A DNA stretch of 64,000 nt from Megaleporinus macrocephalus (GCA_021613375.1 CM038702.1:26800349-26864348), one strand, 5' to 3'; numbered from the stretch's first letter, positions 34,739-46,130 are shown. Notes: generated from the sequence alone by a model not told the origin. Numbers and translations: made by a program.

Positions 34739-34921
34739 TGTAAGCACTGCCTCTTACCTCCAGGGCGCACACACACCCCCTCATCACCTATACACCTGTA
34801 CCTCATTAGCAGGTGTATATAGTCTCTTATTGACTCTGTAAACCGTGTTATTGTGTGAATAAAGCCTTGCACATGGATCGAACCTATGAGTTGTAAGAGA
34901 TCGTTATATAAACACGCAACA
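34739..34921 (+). mobile_element. Possible short solo LTR
   Basis: Starts TGTAAGCACTGCC and ends CACGCAACA. It has a TATA-like GTGTATATAGTC (about 34812) about 50 bp before a GTGAATAAAGCC poly(A)-signal-like word (about 34854), the layout of an LTR promoter and R region. No convincing target-site duplication is seen. Confidence 0.3.
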
Positions 34922-35127
34922 TATCTCTGCTGTCAGGACAAAACCTTGCATCTGAATTTTTGGTGCTTTTAAATTTTTGCATAACACTGTGTTAGAACTT
35001 CATATAATCTGACCAATACAAATGGTCCCAAATCCATCCAACTCTCATTCAAAGTAGGTTTTTTTTCTTCTCCTGTACAGTTACCATTTTGGAGATACAA
35101 AGTTTTGTCTTGACAGCAGCATATGCT

Positions 35128-35165
35128 GGGATACTGGTCTATGCTGGTCTATGCTGGCTTTTTCT
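35128..35165. repeat. Short CTGGTCTATG repeat fragment
   Basis: ACTGGTCTATGCTGGTCTAT then GCTGGC: two to three 11-bp units. Confidence 0.6.
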
Positions 35166-35209
35166 AGTAGAGATGGCATATAGCCGAGCTTGTAAAAGCA
35201 CAAAAGTCC

Positions 35210-35400
35210 ACTTATTAGCATGCATGCATTTAGCACCATGCTAAAAGGAGGCTGTCTTCTTTTTTCATTACCTCTCACTGAGGACGAGGGACAAAGGCCT
35301 AAATATACTGCTTGAAAGGTGTGATTAGGAAGCAACTCTGCAGCTTCCATTATGTTTGTAAAAGCTTCTATTCCTTTGTTAGCTTCATTAGCCTCATAAC
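35210..35400. promoter_or_regulatory. Candidate conserved non-coding element, copy 2 of an ancient pair
   Basis: TTCATTACCTCTCACTGAGG, GGCCTAAATATACTGC and AGCAACTCTGCAGCTTCCAT align in order with 33474-33585. The open minus frame 35081-35422 is not protein-like. Confidence 0.3.
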
Positions 35401-37339
35401 TTTTGCAGAAAACTAAACACAAAACATGCCTTGGCTAATGGACCTAAAGTGAGATATAGTTTCCATTTTATTATTCTTACAACTTACTTTACTATCTCTT
35501 ACAATCAACAAGGTTGGTCTGCTAAGCAAATATTGAGACTAGCTTGTAACCATGCATACATTTAGCCTTGCCTAAAAGCTTAACTCCATAAAGGTCCATT
35601 CATTATTGTGACAGTGGTCAAACCTCAGCTAATTAAAATCTATTAGTTATCGGCTGGGGGATGTGCAGATCACATTTAGTTCTTTTATTTAGTTCTGCTG
35701 GGTGAATTAAAGTACAGGAACCCAAACCCTTTACCAGGATTTCTGGGAATAACATCTGATATGGTACTAGCTAGAAAACATGATGTTTATTTTTATCTTT
35801 GTGTGTGTGTGTCTGTGTACTAGTCATTTAGCCTTTGGCAGACAGGTGAGTCACTGAGTCAAAGAGACACATTGTTTGCCCCGGTGTACCAGCGAGGGGA
35901 AAAATACACACCCACACATGTTAGCATCTTAGTATTTCAGTTGTAAAAATTGAAACATGGAGTTTTTGTCGACCCTGTAGATTAGCGCTGGGGTGCTCTG
36001 GACATGTTCTGAACATGAAAATGTAACACCTAAAGCAACACCCACAGTGTCTTACTTCTTTTCTTGCGAAACATGAACTTTAACAGGCCAGCAAATGACA
36101 AGGTAATGACTGACAGTTCCAGCTAAAGCCCGTCCACCTTTGGTGTTCGAACATGGCGAATCTCAGCTAAAGAGGAACTACCGGATCCTGTTGGGTCAAC
36201 GAGGAAACGACATAAGGTTAAGAGTCTGGCTTAGGGCCACAATGGCCAGGACTCACGCCAGGACATTCAATCTGACAGAGCAAAGTGTGTGGTGATTGAC
36301 GTTTCTGGCACAGAGCCAGCGATCCAGTGCAATTCACAGCCTACTGCTAACGCTAATCTTTGGCAGCGATCCTAAAGAAATAGTTTTGTAAAAAAAAAAA
36401 AAAAAAGGAACCAAATTCCCACAACTTTCTTCTTTGCCTAATATGCCCATGATTGTATGACATGTCATAGTGTGTAAAAAAGAATAAAGGTATCAGCATA
36501 ATGCACTCTTTTATTACTTTTCTTTTACTTCGCAACATCGTGTTTGCAGTACAGCATTTTCCATGACAGCACTTTGTCCACTTATATAGATAACTGTTTC
36601 ATACAGTGCTACATTAAGCGAGTCTGTTTGGGGTTAACATTAAAAAGATGCAGTTGAAATGAACAAAGAGTGATATAAGAAATACAAGGTTGCTATTTAG
36701 CATGCTATTAGGCTTCCATCATTGTTAGCATTATTAGCCTGGTGGCTTCAACGTAAAACTATAAAAAAACAACATCCGAAAATGCCCTGGCAGGTGTGGG
36801 ATGAATAGAAAAACAGTTTAAATGTTTTCGCCAAACAACTGCTTCACAACTTTTTTGGGAACAAGCGTTTTAAAACATCCGCTCGTGGTTCCACTCGGCA
36901 GTGTGCCTGTTCCCTGCAAGCAGATGACTCATAAAAAAACCCAGCTACAATCACAACGGGTCACAAATCTCTCAACACTCATGTTTGTTCTTCTTCGTCT
37001 GATGCCTGGAGTGTTTTATTGACTTCAGGCGACTACGTCTCCATTTTGTGAGATATTTTGCTGCCATTTTATGTTGCTGTGTGTTGTAGATGTGTGGAAT
37101 GTGTGGCTTGTAAAAGGCCAGAGAAGAAAAGAGTGCTCTATTTTGCCAATATCAGTCAAAGGAAGCTATTATATGGCGGAAATTACTCAAATAACACCCA
37201 CTCACAACAGACATCAACATCTACATCACCATTATTACATTATTGAGTGAGGCAGCAAACCTTCTTCACTGTTAACTGAAGCAGCCATGCCAACTCTGCT
37301 GTCTTAAAACCAAGACTTTGGCAAACTCAGTGAACAAGT
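35401..37339. other. Non-coding stretch; possible conserved block at 36120-36340
   Basis: 36120-36340 is GC-balanced and complex (CGAACATGGCGAATCTCAGC, GACTCACGCCAGGACATTCA). A poly-A run lies at 36391-36406. Otherwise nothing recognisable. Confidence 0.4.
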
Positions 37340-37500
37340 TTTATTAAAAAACATTTATTGAGGTCACTTATAGGCTAATATTGTGTATATAAGAGATCAC
37401 TGAGGTTGTTTACAGGCTACTTTGTCATCTAGTCTATTTATTAATTTCTCCTATTATGAAGTACAGCAGTGTTTACTGAGGTTTGTTATAGACAAATATG
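37340..37500. repeat. Decayed relative of the 53-bp repeat
   Basis: TTTATTGAGGTCACTTATAG, GGCTAATATTG, TTACTGAGGTTTGTTATAG recall the unit of the 53295-53755 array (CATTTATTGAGGCTATTTAT, ACTAATATCT). Three or so degenerate copies. Confidence 0.45.
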
Positions 37501-37679
37501 TAACTGTTAAAAAATAGTATATGATGTCACAAAACACCAGTGCAAATGTGTAGAAAGTGGTTGGAAACTTTGTTGTATGTCAGAAAAGATTAATAGCATA
37601 ATATAAGGAAATAAACTCTAGTGAAAATTGCAGTGAAGTTGATAAAGCTTAGGGAAGCCAAACTGCTTTAAAAAAAAAT
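37501..37679. other. AT-rich spacer
   Basis: No recognised feature. Confidence 0.4.
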
Positions 37680-37722
37680 CAACAGAATGGAAAAACAAGA
37701 ACACAAAAGCAAGAATAGTGAT

Positions 37723-37764
<42 letters not shown>

Positions 37765-38000
37765 CAAGGAACAGAGGCATATGAGGACGAAAAGGTGAGA
37801 GAAGGTGGAGGGGAAGAGGAAAACAAGAATGACGGAAAGGAAAAAAAAGGAGGAGACGGAGAGAGGGGCGGGGCGGAGTGGAGAGAAGTAGAGTAAGGGG
37901 GCGTATGGGAAAAAGAATGAAAATGAAAAACGAGAGAGGGCCTGTGGCTCAGGGCAGGAGGAAAGAGGAGCTCAGAAGGAAAGATGAGAAGTGACAAGGT
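37680..38000. repeat. Purine-rich tract with (GA)n core
   Basis: A (GA)n core at about 37724-37761 is followed by 240 bp of A/G-rich sequence (GGAGACGGAGAGAGGGGCGG). Frames rich in E/R/K on plus and S/L/F on minus are composition artefacts. Confidence 0.85.
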
Positions 38001-38384
38001 GAAACAGAGCACGATGGGATATCTCTCTGAGACTGGGATATATTTGAGGTTATGTAAGGAAAACTCATTTATAAACTCATCCATGGAGAGGTGAGCACTG
38101 CTAGAGTTTCAGCTACAGCGCAGCGGAACAAAATAACTAGAACTAGAGTAATAACTAGAGCTTAAACCCACACAGTTACACCAACAGATCAGCACAAAGC
38201 ATCTAATAATTCTGCTTATTTAAGTTGGATACAACTAAACTTTCCACATTTTAACACAATTCAGTTTTGCCAAACGACCGACCTGCATGTACTTCTCATA
38301 AATATTTTAAATTATGTGTTGCCTGAAATTGAAATCATTTAAAATGCTCCAGTCAAAATAAAAGTAAATTAGATTGATAAAAAT
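38001..38384. other. Non-coding stretch without recognised features
   Basis: No recognised feature. Confidence 0.4.
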
Positions 38385-38620
38385 CCTCATGCTAACTGAT
38401 ACCAGCCTGTATTTCTAGTTTGTAGTCACCAATTAGCATTACAGAAACACCAACACGCTGTTAGCTCCTGATTGTGTGCATCGTTTGTCACCTGCAGTTA
38501 GCTTTATCAAAATGCTCCCAATCTAACTGGTGGACACTAACTTGTATTCAAACTTAGCTAACTAATACCACGAGTATTCCCTGGTTGTAGCAATTAGCCA
38601 ACAGGTTGTAAGTACAATAT
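38385..38620. repeat. Degenerate TTAGCATTA repeat, locus 1
   Basis: CCAATTAGCATTACAGAAAC, GCAGTTAGCTTTATCAAAAT and CATGCTAACTGATACC mark two to three decayed units of roughly 80-100 bp also seen at 40570-40845. Confidence 0.4.
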
Positions 38621-39081
38621 GCTATCTGCTCGATTGATTGGAAAGTATTGTTTGTTTCCTTTTGTTTTTCTTTTATTAAAGAGAGGACATTATTTCATGT
38701 TGCTGGAAGAGCAGGGATCCTGTGATTCTCATATTCCAGTCTTTTTTCATGTAGACAACAGTAAACAGACTTCAGCCTGCAGGGTTCATGGCTGCTGAAT
38801 AATTTAAATACAACTAGTTTACAGTGTAAATAACAGCATCCAACATGACTTTTTTAATGATATCGCCAACTCTGAAAGTAGGGGATTATTACATACTACA
38901 GACTTTCCTACCAGAAACTATGATATTGCAGTGAACTCTTTTTGTAAATACTGTATATTAAACAGGAAGTGAGGGTAGAACCAGCAGTTAACAAAATACA
39001 AATGGGCCAAAATCAAGGGTGCTGACTCCATCCTGTAAGAACAGAATGTAACTAGTAACTAGATCTAATATGTAACTAGAA
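38621..39081. other. Non-coding stretch without recognised features
   Basis: AT-rich; no recognised feature. Confidence 0.4.
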
Positions 39082-39704
39082 ACCGATCAGACATATCACT
39101 AAGACCACCTCCCTGTTTCTACATTCATTGTCCGTTTATTTACTTTACTTACCATAGGAACACATTGTAGTTCTACACTTACGGACTGTAGTTCCTCTGT
39201 TTCTCTGTATTCTGTGTTAACCTGTTCTTCAGTGGTCAGGATCCCCACAGAGCAGTTATTATTTGGGTTGTAGGTCATTCTCAGCACTGTGGTGACACTG
39301 ATGTGGTGTGTTAGTGTGTGTTGTCCTGCTGTGAGTGCTGCCGGAGTTTTCAAGTGTCACTGCTGGACTAAGAAAAGTCCACCAACCGAAACTGTCCTGC
39401 CAACAGTGTCCTTGTGGTCAGCGCCTTGTGGTCACTCATGAAGGACTAGAGGATGACCAACACAAACTGTGCAGCAACAGATTAACTGTCATAATTTTAC
39501 ATCTACAAGTTACTCATACCAGCACAACACACACTTACATACCACCACCCGTCAGTGTCACTGCAGTGCTGAGAATGATCTACTATGCAAATAATACCTG
39601 CTCTGTGGTGGAGAAACGGGATTAACAAAGTATAGAGAGAAACAGATGGACTACAGTCTATAACTGTAGAAATAATAATGGTTTTAATGTTATGGCTGAT
39701 TGGT
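39082..39704. mobile_element. Fold-back non-autonomous transposon, copy B (623 bp)
   Basis: Left end ACCGATCAGACATATCACTA then AGACCACC; right end, reverse-complemented, ACCAATCAGCCATAACATTA then AAACC. Length and internal order match copy A at 27388-28013: CATTCTCAGCACTGTGGTGA at about 39278 faces the reverse of GTCACTGCAGTGCTGAGAAT at about 39557, and ACCAGCACAACACACACTTA faces TTAGTGTGTGTTGTCCTGCT. No transposase frame. Confidence 0.82.
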
Positions 39705-40139
39705 ATAAATAATTATAGACAATAAATCACTTGAAAAATACAATTTAGTATAAATATTAAAGTAATAAGCTTCTGCTTCTATAGGAGGTATTTCCTAGTC
39801 TAGACAGTAAGCATCTAGACAGCTGTACATTATTCTGTTTGATCCCCATTCCAAACAGAATGTGGTTTATTATTAAACTGAATCAGCTCATGTCCTTTTC
39901 ACACACAGGCTGCATCGCACATCATCTGCTTATCAATATGCATCCAGCCTCCCTCACACGCAGCACTTAGCATTTAACAAACGCCACATTCACTTCACAC
40001 CGTCCTTTGCTCTGCATTCCACTAAAGGATCGAGAGAACATCCTGCCCACCGTACACACATACACGCATGGCTGTACCACCAGTGCTGTGTGCCTGAAGT
40101 GTGAATTTGAATATTACATGACTCCATTGTGTAACACCC
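39705..40139. other. Non-coding stretch without recognised features
   Basis: Opposing open frames at 39990-40256 and 40007-40237 look like chance. Confidence 0.4.
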
Positions 40140-40330
40140 TATCTCCTTTACAGGACATTTGCTGGCTTCTCTGGCCACTTTATCAGAAACCCCTTTCTTG
40201 TAGCTCAGGTTTTTTGTTGTACAGTTATAGAGTGTAGCCCACCTGTTAATGCACAATTTTCGTTAGCCATCCTGTGGCCCTTCCTTGTGTGCAAACTAGG
40301 ACTTTACAATAAAGTGAACAAAACCTATGC
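40140..40330 (+). repeat. Relic of the fold-back family with one 42-bp-type unit
   Basis: CTCTGGCCACTTTATCAGAA then ACCCCTTTCTTGTAGCTCAG is a single unit, followed by TTGTACAGTTATAGAGTGTA, the same unit-to-interior junction seen at the relics near 28014 and 42283. Confidence 0.65.
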
Positions 40331-40569
40331 TGGTCAACAAGCCAGTTAAACTGGTCGAACTGATTTCTTCTATACTATAACTGTTGTGATGAGCACCAGT
40401 TAAACCACAAGTCTAAAATTGTATCAAACTGAATAGTTAAGCTGATTATGATTATCTAGCTGGTCCACTAACAATATCAACATGACCAAGATAGCTTACT
40501 GGCTTGGTTGTCCTGCGTGACACACTTGGTCATGCTGATTCCATGAGAATGTGACATACAGTTAATACC
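40331..40569. repeat. Decayed CTGGTC-type words
   Basis: TATGCTGGTCAACAAGCCAG and AAACTGGTCGAACTG at the left edge belong to the CTGGT family; the rest is unique. Confidence 0.4.
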
Positions 40570-40845
40570 ACAGTGAAAAGCCTCCTATTAGCATTATAGA
40601 ATTTCTTTCATGCGTATGTGTGGTTTCCTTCTTCCAAATGAAGTCACCTCCAATTAGTAGCCACTATTTAGCATTATGGAAATGCCCTCATGCTAACTAA
40701 TTAGAAATTGAAAATCCTTTCTAGGGAAAGGATTTTCTGACTGCATGCCTTGTCTAAAAAAACAACAACAGTAGAACATGTCTATCATCATCAATTAACA
40801 TTGCAGAAATGCTACCATAATAATCTACTGGTGGTATTCAGAGTT
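40570..40845. repeat. Degenerate TTAGCATTA repeat, locus 2
   Basis: CCTATTAGCATTATAGAATT, ATTTAGCATTATGGAAATGC and ATTAACATTGCAGAAATGCT occur about 100 bp apart, each followed within 25 bp by CATGC-like or CTAACT words, as at 38385-38620. Confidence 0.45.
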
Positions 40846-41438
40846 CATAGATAGCCATTGTTCACGGCATTCTTCTGACCTCTGCACACTGTCAGTCTGT
40901 CTGCACCAGCAGCTATCAGTCACCGCATTTAGGTTTCTTCAGTCAGTACAGAGTCATTTACACCCTGACAAACTGACCTGGGTCAGTGATGATGGAAAGA
41001 GGAGAATAAGTGGAATGTGGGAATAAATGACAAACCAGGGAAGGAAGGAGGGAGAGTGAGAAAGACAAAGAGAGGGATGATTGAGAGAGACAGTTTTAGA
41101 TGGTGTTGTGTGTGTGTGTGATGGTTTGATTCTGACAGGTAATCTACAGTGCTGTGTTTCAGACTGACTGACAGGTGACTTCTGTCCTTCACTCCTTAAC
41201 ACACTGTAACATCTCTCTCTCTCTCTCTGTCTCTCTGTATTTCTATATGTATTTTTCTCTTTGCATTTTTTCTTCTACATATATATAAATATGTATGTGT
41301 GTGTGCGCGTGTGTTCTGGGGGATGCTGTCCATGGTTCTGACTAGAAATAAACATACACAATGTGTCACGTATTTAAAATTAAGCTGAAAGAGTGAAATC
41401 AGTAGGACTGTTCACTCTTGTAATAGTTCAGACCAAAA
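40846..41438. other. Non-coding stretch with short simple repeats
   Basis: A purine-rich patch at 41030-41095, a TG run at 41107-41119 and a CT run at 41213-41235. No coding. Confidence 0.45.
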
Positions 41439-41655
41439 CCTTTATAGAACCTTCCCTCATCCCATCCAGTTGCCCTTTGTCTCTCTCCACATATTTTCCT
41501 TTCTTCTTTCTTTCACTCTTTGATCCATCTCTTTCTTTCTCTTCTGTTCCTCTGCCTCTCTCTGTTTCTTCTCCTTCTTTCTGTCTCTTCTCTGTTTATA
41601 TTCTGTATGTCTGTCTTTCTCTCTCTTTCTCTGTCTCTGTCTCTCACTTTCTAAA
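41439..41655. repeat. Pyrimidine-rich tract (plus strand)
   Basis: C/T-rich words (TTTCTTCTTTCTTTCACTCT, TCTCTGTCTCTGTCTCTC). The serine/leucine-rich open frame is a composition artefact. Confidence 0.8.
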
Positions 41656-41692
41656 CTAAACTAAAATAAATAAATAAATAAATAAACAAACA
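41656..41692. repeat. (AAAT)n / (AAAC)n microsatellite
   Basis: Short ACTAA run passing into five AAAT tetranucleotides and then AAAC. Confidence 0.85.
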
Positions 41693-41803
41693 ACCTTGTC
41701 TGGCTTCTCTCCAGTTACGAGGCTAAAAATAGCAGCAGAAACAGAATTGTTATCGATTCCCTTCTACTGTAACCACTCAATGACTGATACATTACACAGA
41801 CAG

Positions 41804-41817
41804 AAGACAGAGAGAGG

Positions 41818-41849
<32 letters not shown>

Positions 41850-41851
41850 CT
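41804..41851. repeat. GA-rich microsatellite
   Basis: (GA)n with few interruptions. Confidence 0.9.
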
Positions 41852-42282
41852 GGAATATAGTGTACAGTGTACGAATATGGCATATAGACTATAGTGCATA
41901 GTATATAGTGAATGAATTTATGAGATGGTATACAGTGAATGAATAGAGTACAGAGTGTATAATGTCCGAATACAGCAGGGTTTTCAATGTGAACGCCAGA
42001 ACAAAACAGAGTGATAGTGGGAGTGAGAATGAAACAGCAAAGCAGCTATTTTAACCTCCCTGTCTAGAATTATACATTACAGTCATATATCAGTAAACCT
42101 GTAAATCCAGTGCTGTAAATCCATATTCAAACCAAGATTATATTTCTGCCATTTTAGTCTGATTCATCTCATAAATGGCTTGAATCAACTAATGCACTGA
42201 ATAAGATGAGGCAAAGCAAGAAAAAACAAAAAAGAGTGGTATGGAAATGTTTGTTATTAAAATCTGTCCCTCTACTTTCCCT
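41852..42282. other. Non-coding stretch, decayed TATAGTGNA words
   Basis: ATATAGTGTACAGTGTACGA, ACTATAGTGCATAGTATATA, GTATACAGTGAATGAATAGA suggest a very short, decayed local repeat at 41855-41965. The rest is unique. Confidence 0.4.
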
Positions 42283-42478
42283 GGCCACTTTATGAGCTCT
42301 ACCTATCTTATAGATTCATTCCATAGGTGTCGAATTACAGATCGTACCCAAGAATATCCAGCCAGGAGCAACTCTGTGATCAGAAACTGATCAATTATGA
42401 AGAGTTAAAGGCACAACATTGATTTCTAGCTGTTATAACCATGCAGCGGTGGAGGGGTTTCCAATAAATTGTCCAGAA
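42283..42478. mobile_element. Small fold-back relic whose ends are the 42-bp unit
   Basis: The left end CTGGCCACTTTATGAGCTCT then ACCTATC is answered at the right end by GGGGTTTCCAATAAATTGTC then CAG, whose reverse complement is CTGGACAATTTATTGGAAAC. The unit that is tandem at 12986, 17798, 46995 and 63131 is therefore here a terminal inverted repeat. The interior (GAATTACAGATCGTACCC, CCAGCCAGGAGCAACTCTGT) matches the relic at 50690-51020. Confidence 0.7.
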
Positions 42479-42659
42479 AGTTGTCCTGTACTAATTTAAG
42501 CAAATACTTTGGTTGATATCGCGTCAAAGACAGACAGGGCTGACTCTCCACTCAGGTACGAAATGAAGACGGGTCCCACTGCGCCTCTGTCACAAAAACA
42601 AACACGGCTCTAAATGTTTCACATGGCCGATCCGTCAAATAAAGCCATCTGCTAATTCC
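42479..42659. other. Spacer without recognised features
   Basis: No recognised feature. Confidence 0.35.
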
Positions 42660-42960
42660 CAACAAATGGCTGCTAAGACTGAGAGGCTTAAGCTGCTCTT
42701 TTAAAAAGCAGCGGCGCGTTTGGCCCTTGTCTTCCGGCCTGGATCTCTCTAAGCAGGCCAGACAGTGGGAAATTTAAATTAGCCTGGGTAATTAATTAGG
42801 CACGGCTGAGTGGCGCTTCGGTAATGGGAGTTACCGGAGATGGCAGAAAAAAGAGAGAGAGAGTGCGGAGGGGTTTGATGATGATGTAGGGAGTTCAGAA
42901 CCCTTTGCAGTCATGGCTGGCATTAACGAAAGCATGTTGTGATAATATATGAATTAATTC
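42660..42960. promoter_or_regulatory. Candidate conserved non-coding element
   Basis: GC-balanced, repeat-free and with GGGTAATTAATTAGGCACGG (about 42787) and GGAAATTTAAATTAGCCTGG. This style is typical of deeply conserved developmental enhancers. Candidate only. Confidence 0.28.
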
Positions 42961-43141
42961 TGACTCATAGCTCATTGAAACAAATCGTGAAATTGTGCGG
43001 AAAGTGCAGTGTCTAAACTTTCCTCCTATACTACATTCGAGTTTGTAAGTAGAACAGAAGATATTTTATTATGATTTATATGATTGTGATTGAAACGTAA
43101 ACATTATTTACAGTATAACCAGAAATATATTTGTAAATTAA
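42961..43141. other. AT-rich spacer
   Basis: No recognised feature. Confidence 0.35.
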
Positions 43142-44131
43142 AGGTGCCATAGAATACATTTATTCACTATTTTGAATTGTTCTCTAATGTTTACATATAT
43201 GTGACAAAATGCCCAGATGCAGTTTGACATGTCCACTTACAATCCTATAATTTGGTCATAGAATCAAATAAGTTGTTTTCATTTTGTGTTCTGCTCTGAT
43301 TGGCTGGTTTACAGCGAGACACCATGATGATAACATAGAAGCAGCATAGTGAAATAGACACAAGCAGGATCATAAAGTGAACCCCTTTGTAAATATATTG
43401 TAAATATGCCATCAGGCTATTTGCTTGGGCTCCTACACTAACTGTTTGGTTTTGATCTGAACACAACACATCGTTATTAGCAGACTTAGAAACTATAAGA
43501 TGATCTGCTGCAATAGACAAAACGTGGATAGGATCACACAGCATGGCGGCTACTTACAAGTCTCTTTAGTGTTAAACATTGAGCGAAGATGCTGAATATT
43601 GTCCCAGGTTTGGAGTGAAATGTCTAGACTTTGAGTTAAAGTTGGACTGGCTGCAAAAGTTAGCTTCCTTTTCACCAGTTTGTTTTAGCAAAACCTCTGC
43701 TCTACCTTAAATGATGCTGCAGTTATGTTCTGGCACCTGTTCAAGTATAGCATTTAAGGTGGAACAGAAGAGGTTAGAGATAAGAAAGGCAACTTTAGAC
43801 TTGTGCAAAGATGAACTGCCAGGCCCACTGTCAGTTCAGTTCTTTGAGAAGGAAGAGAAATATGGTTGAAATCTTGCATTTCCCCAAATGTTTCGCCTGC
43901 TGTTGTTCTGCTGGCGCATGTAGATTTTGGTGGTGTAAATTGGAGTCAAGACTGTTATACAACCGTTTAGGAATTTGGAATCGGCTTGGTTTACCACCCT
44001 CTTTCACAAATACGGGATTTCTGTTTAAAGGGAAAACAATGGTGTTTGAGGTTAACGGTATGTCAGTTCTGTGTACTAAACTCTACTTAATCAATTATGA
44101 CAATATACATACAATCTGTTCTGTGGCACCT
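43142..44131. mobile_element. Non-autonomous DNA transposon with inverted ends (about 990 bp)
   Basis: Left end AGGTGCCATAGAATACATTT; right end, reverse-complemented, AGGTGCCACAGAACAGATTG. The subterminal phrase ATGGTGTTTGAGGTTAACGG (about 44039) is typical of a widespread fish family whose ends read AAAGGTGCCATAGAAT. The two open frames inside (43245-43544 minus, 43811-44203 plus) do not resemble a transposase. No clear target-site duplication was seen. Confidence 0.62.
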
Positions 44132-44799
44132 GTAAGCTGTAGGTCTGTACAACAAATTCTTGCAAAAGCACTCAAAACTGGGATTTCACAACAATGTTGG
44201 TAAGATTTCTGTAAGATTAAAGAAGAAAAGTCTAGTTTTTAGTTTGTTTCTAAGTGCAGGGAGACGTGTTGAGAGTACTGTCCGTGGTCATTGACTCTAT
44301 GCTTCAGATGCAAATAGAAAACAGGAGCATTCCTTCATATGATTATAAGAAGCTCCTAGTGGTTGCATGGCGTGTAGCTGGATATCACATACACTACAGC
44401 ACTTGGATCTGCTGTGGATCAGGAGTAAAGAGGACAAGAAGAGAGAGAAAGAGAAACGATAGTAAAAGAGAGGGGTTTTGCCTGAGGCTCTGCTAAAATA
44501 GCTCCATTATCTGAGGGGGTGTGAGTGTGGAGCAGCATTGAGGAGGAATTGGATACATGCTCTGTGACCAGACCACAGCTTTGTTCTCTCTCAGTCCCTA
44601 AGTGCTATCCTGGACTCATTCTCATTTCTGTTCTCACTAGTGACCTGCCTCAGATTGGACTCTGGGATGTTAAACCCTATAATGCAATGCTGGACATTCT
44701 GTCTAGTAATTAATAAACACAATTGAAGTTCATCAGTGTGATTTTTTTTTTTTTGATTTTTTAATATTAGTAAGTCTATACTCCTGCTTCAAAAGAGAA
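44132..44799. other. Non-coding stretch without recognised features
   Basis: A T run lies at about 44742-44754. Short open frames show no family features. Confidence 0.45.
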
Positions 44800-45530
44800 T
44801 GCATTTTAAATGAGAACCCTGGAGAACCGGCTTTTATCACTCCCTGAATAACAGCAATAGCTGTAATTATTGAGTAATGATACTTCTAAAGGAGTCCGCG
44901 TGGACACTTTATTTAAAACGAGCGATTGAAGTGTCACTCTTTCGCTCCAGACGGAGAAAAAAAAAGGAAATATGATTAAATCCAATTGAACATGTGGTTC
45001 TTTCACTAAGGAGACAATCAGAATCGAGGGCAGCTGTGATTACACAAAGACGAGACAATGATTTTCATAACAAATGCAGTAATAATCATCTTGTCATTTT
45101 AAAATACGAGAGATTCACCTTCTTTTACCAAGCCGCTGCAAAGTCCTGCTTTTGTTATAATCTTACAAAGAGTAAAAAAGAAAAGAGTGTTTCCTTAAAA
45201 AAGAAAGAGAACATGACAAAGCGCTGTAACGGTAGAGCAGGTGGATTTTGACTGATGGTATAAATTAGTGAGCGGTGTGAATTAAGGTCAGAGTATTGGG
45301 TGAAAAAGCAGGAAGATTGGATCGATGCCTCTTTTGGGAACAGACTAAACCGAGTTTGATTAGACTTTGGGATTGTGAACGACTGTAATTTGAGCCATTT
45401 TCCCCTTTTTGACAGCATCCGGACAAACAAGCCAGACAAACCAAATTAAGCTTTCCTTTTTCTCCATTAGCTGCTGTATTGGAAGTGAGGAATGGGAGGT
45501 GATGTGCTGAAATAATGACAAAAACACAAA
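44800..45530. promoter_or_regulatory. Candidate conserved non-coding cluster
   Basis: Long repeat-free stretch of complex AT-rich sequence with many TAAT/ATTA cores: AGCTGTAATTATTGAGTAAT (about 44869), GCAGTAATAATCATCTTGTC (about 45078), CGAGTTTGATTAGACTTTGG (about 45350). It contrasts with the decayed repeats around it. Conservation must be shown by alignment. Confidence 0.25.
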
Positions 45531-45596
45531 GGTCTATTCCAGATCTATGATGATGAAAAAATACCACTTAAACCCTTACAAAAAACAGCAGTAGTA

Positions 45597-45615
45597 GAAA
45601 AAAAAAAAAAAAAAA
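45597..45615. repeat. Poly-A run
   Basis: About 19 A residues; could be a retroposon tail, but no retroposon body is recognised. Confidence 0.7.
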
Positions 45616-45766
45616 TTCTATCTGGGCTTATATATTCAATTGTGGCTGGTTTGTTCAATCTGGGCTAACTAGGTTGGGGCTATGTTCATACCTTGTGAAT
45701 CTAACGTGCTGTAGCTTGTGGCTAACACATAATATCAGACCTTACATATGGTCACTCTGATCAGGA

Positions 45767-46130
45767 CATATTAGCTTGTGGTCAGCATATTAGCCCATGA
45801 CAAGACTATTAGTTGTGGTCAGCATATTAGTTGATGACTAGACTATTAGTTGCGGTCAGCATATTAGCCCATGACTAGACTATTAATTGTGGTCAGCATA
45901 CTAGCCCATGACTAGACTATTAGTTGTGGTCAGCATATTAGCCCATGACTAGACTATTAATTGTGGTCAGCATACTAGCCCATGACTAGACTATTAGTTG
46001 TGGTCAGCATATTAGCCCATGACTAGACTATTAGTTGCGGTCAGCATATTAGCCCATGAATAGACTATTAGTTGTGGTCAGCATATAAGCCCATGACTAG
46101 ACTATTAGTTGTGGTCAGCATATGAGCATA
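45767..46130. repeat. 37-bp minisatellite, about 9 copies
   Basis: The unit is ACTATTAGTTGTGGTCAGCA followed by TATTAGCCCATGACTAG. Copies alternate in a few positions (ATTAG/ATTAA, GTGG/GCGG, TATTAG/TACTAG), with near-identical pairs, for example at about 45885 and 45959. Confidence 0.93.

Noticed and set aside
43811..44203. 130-codon plus-strand open frame
   Set aside because: Lies inside the inverted-terminus element and runs across its right end; cysteine-rich but without any transposase or other motif.
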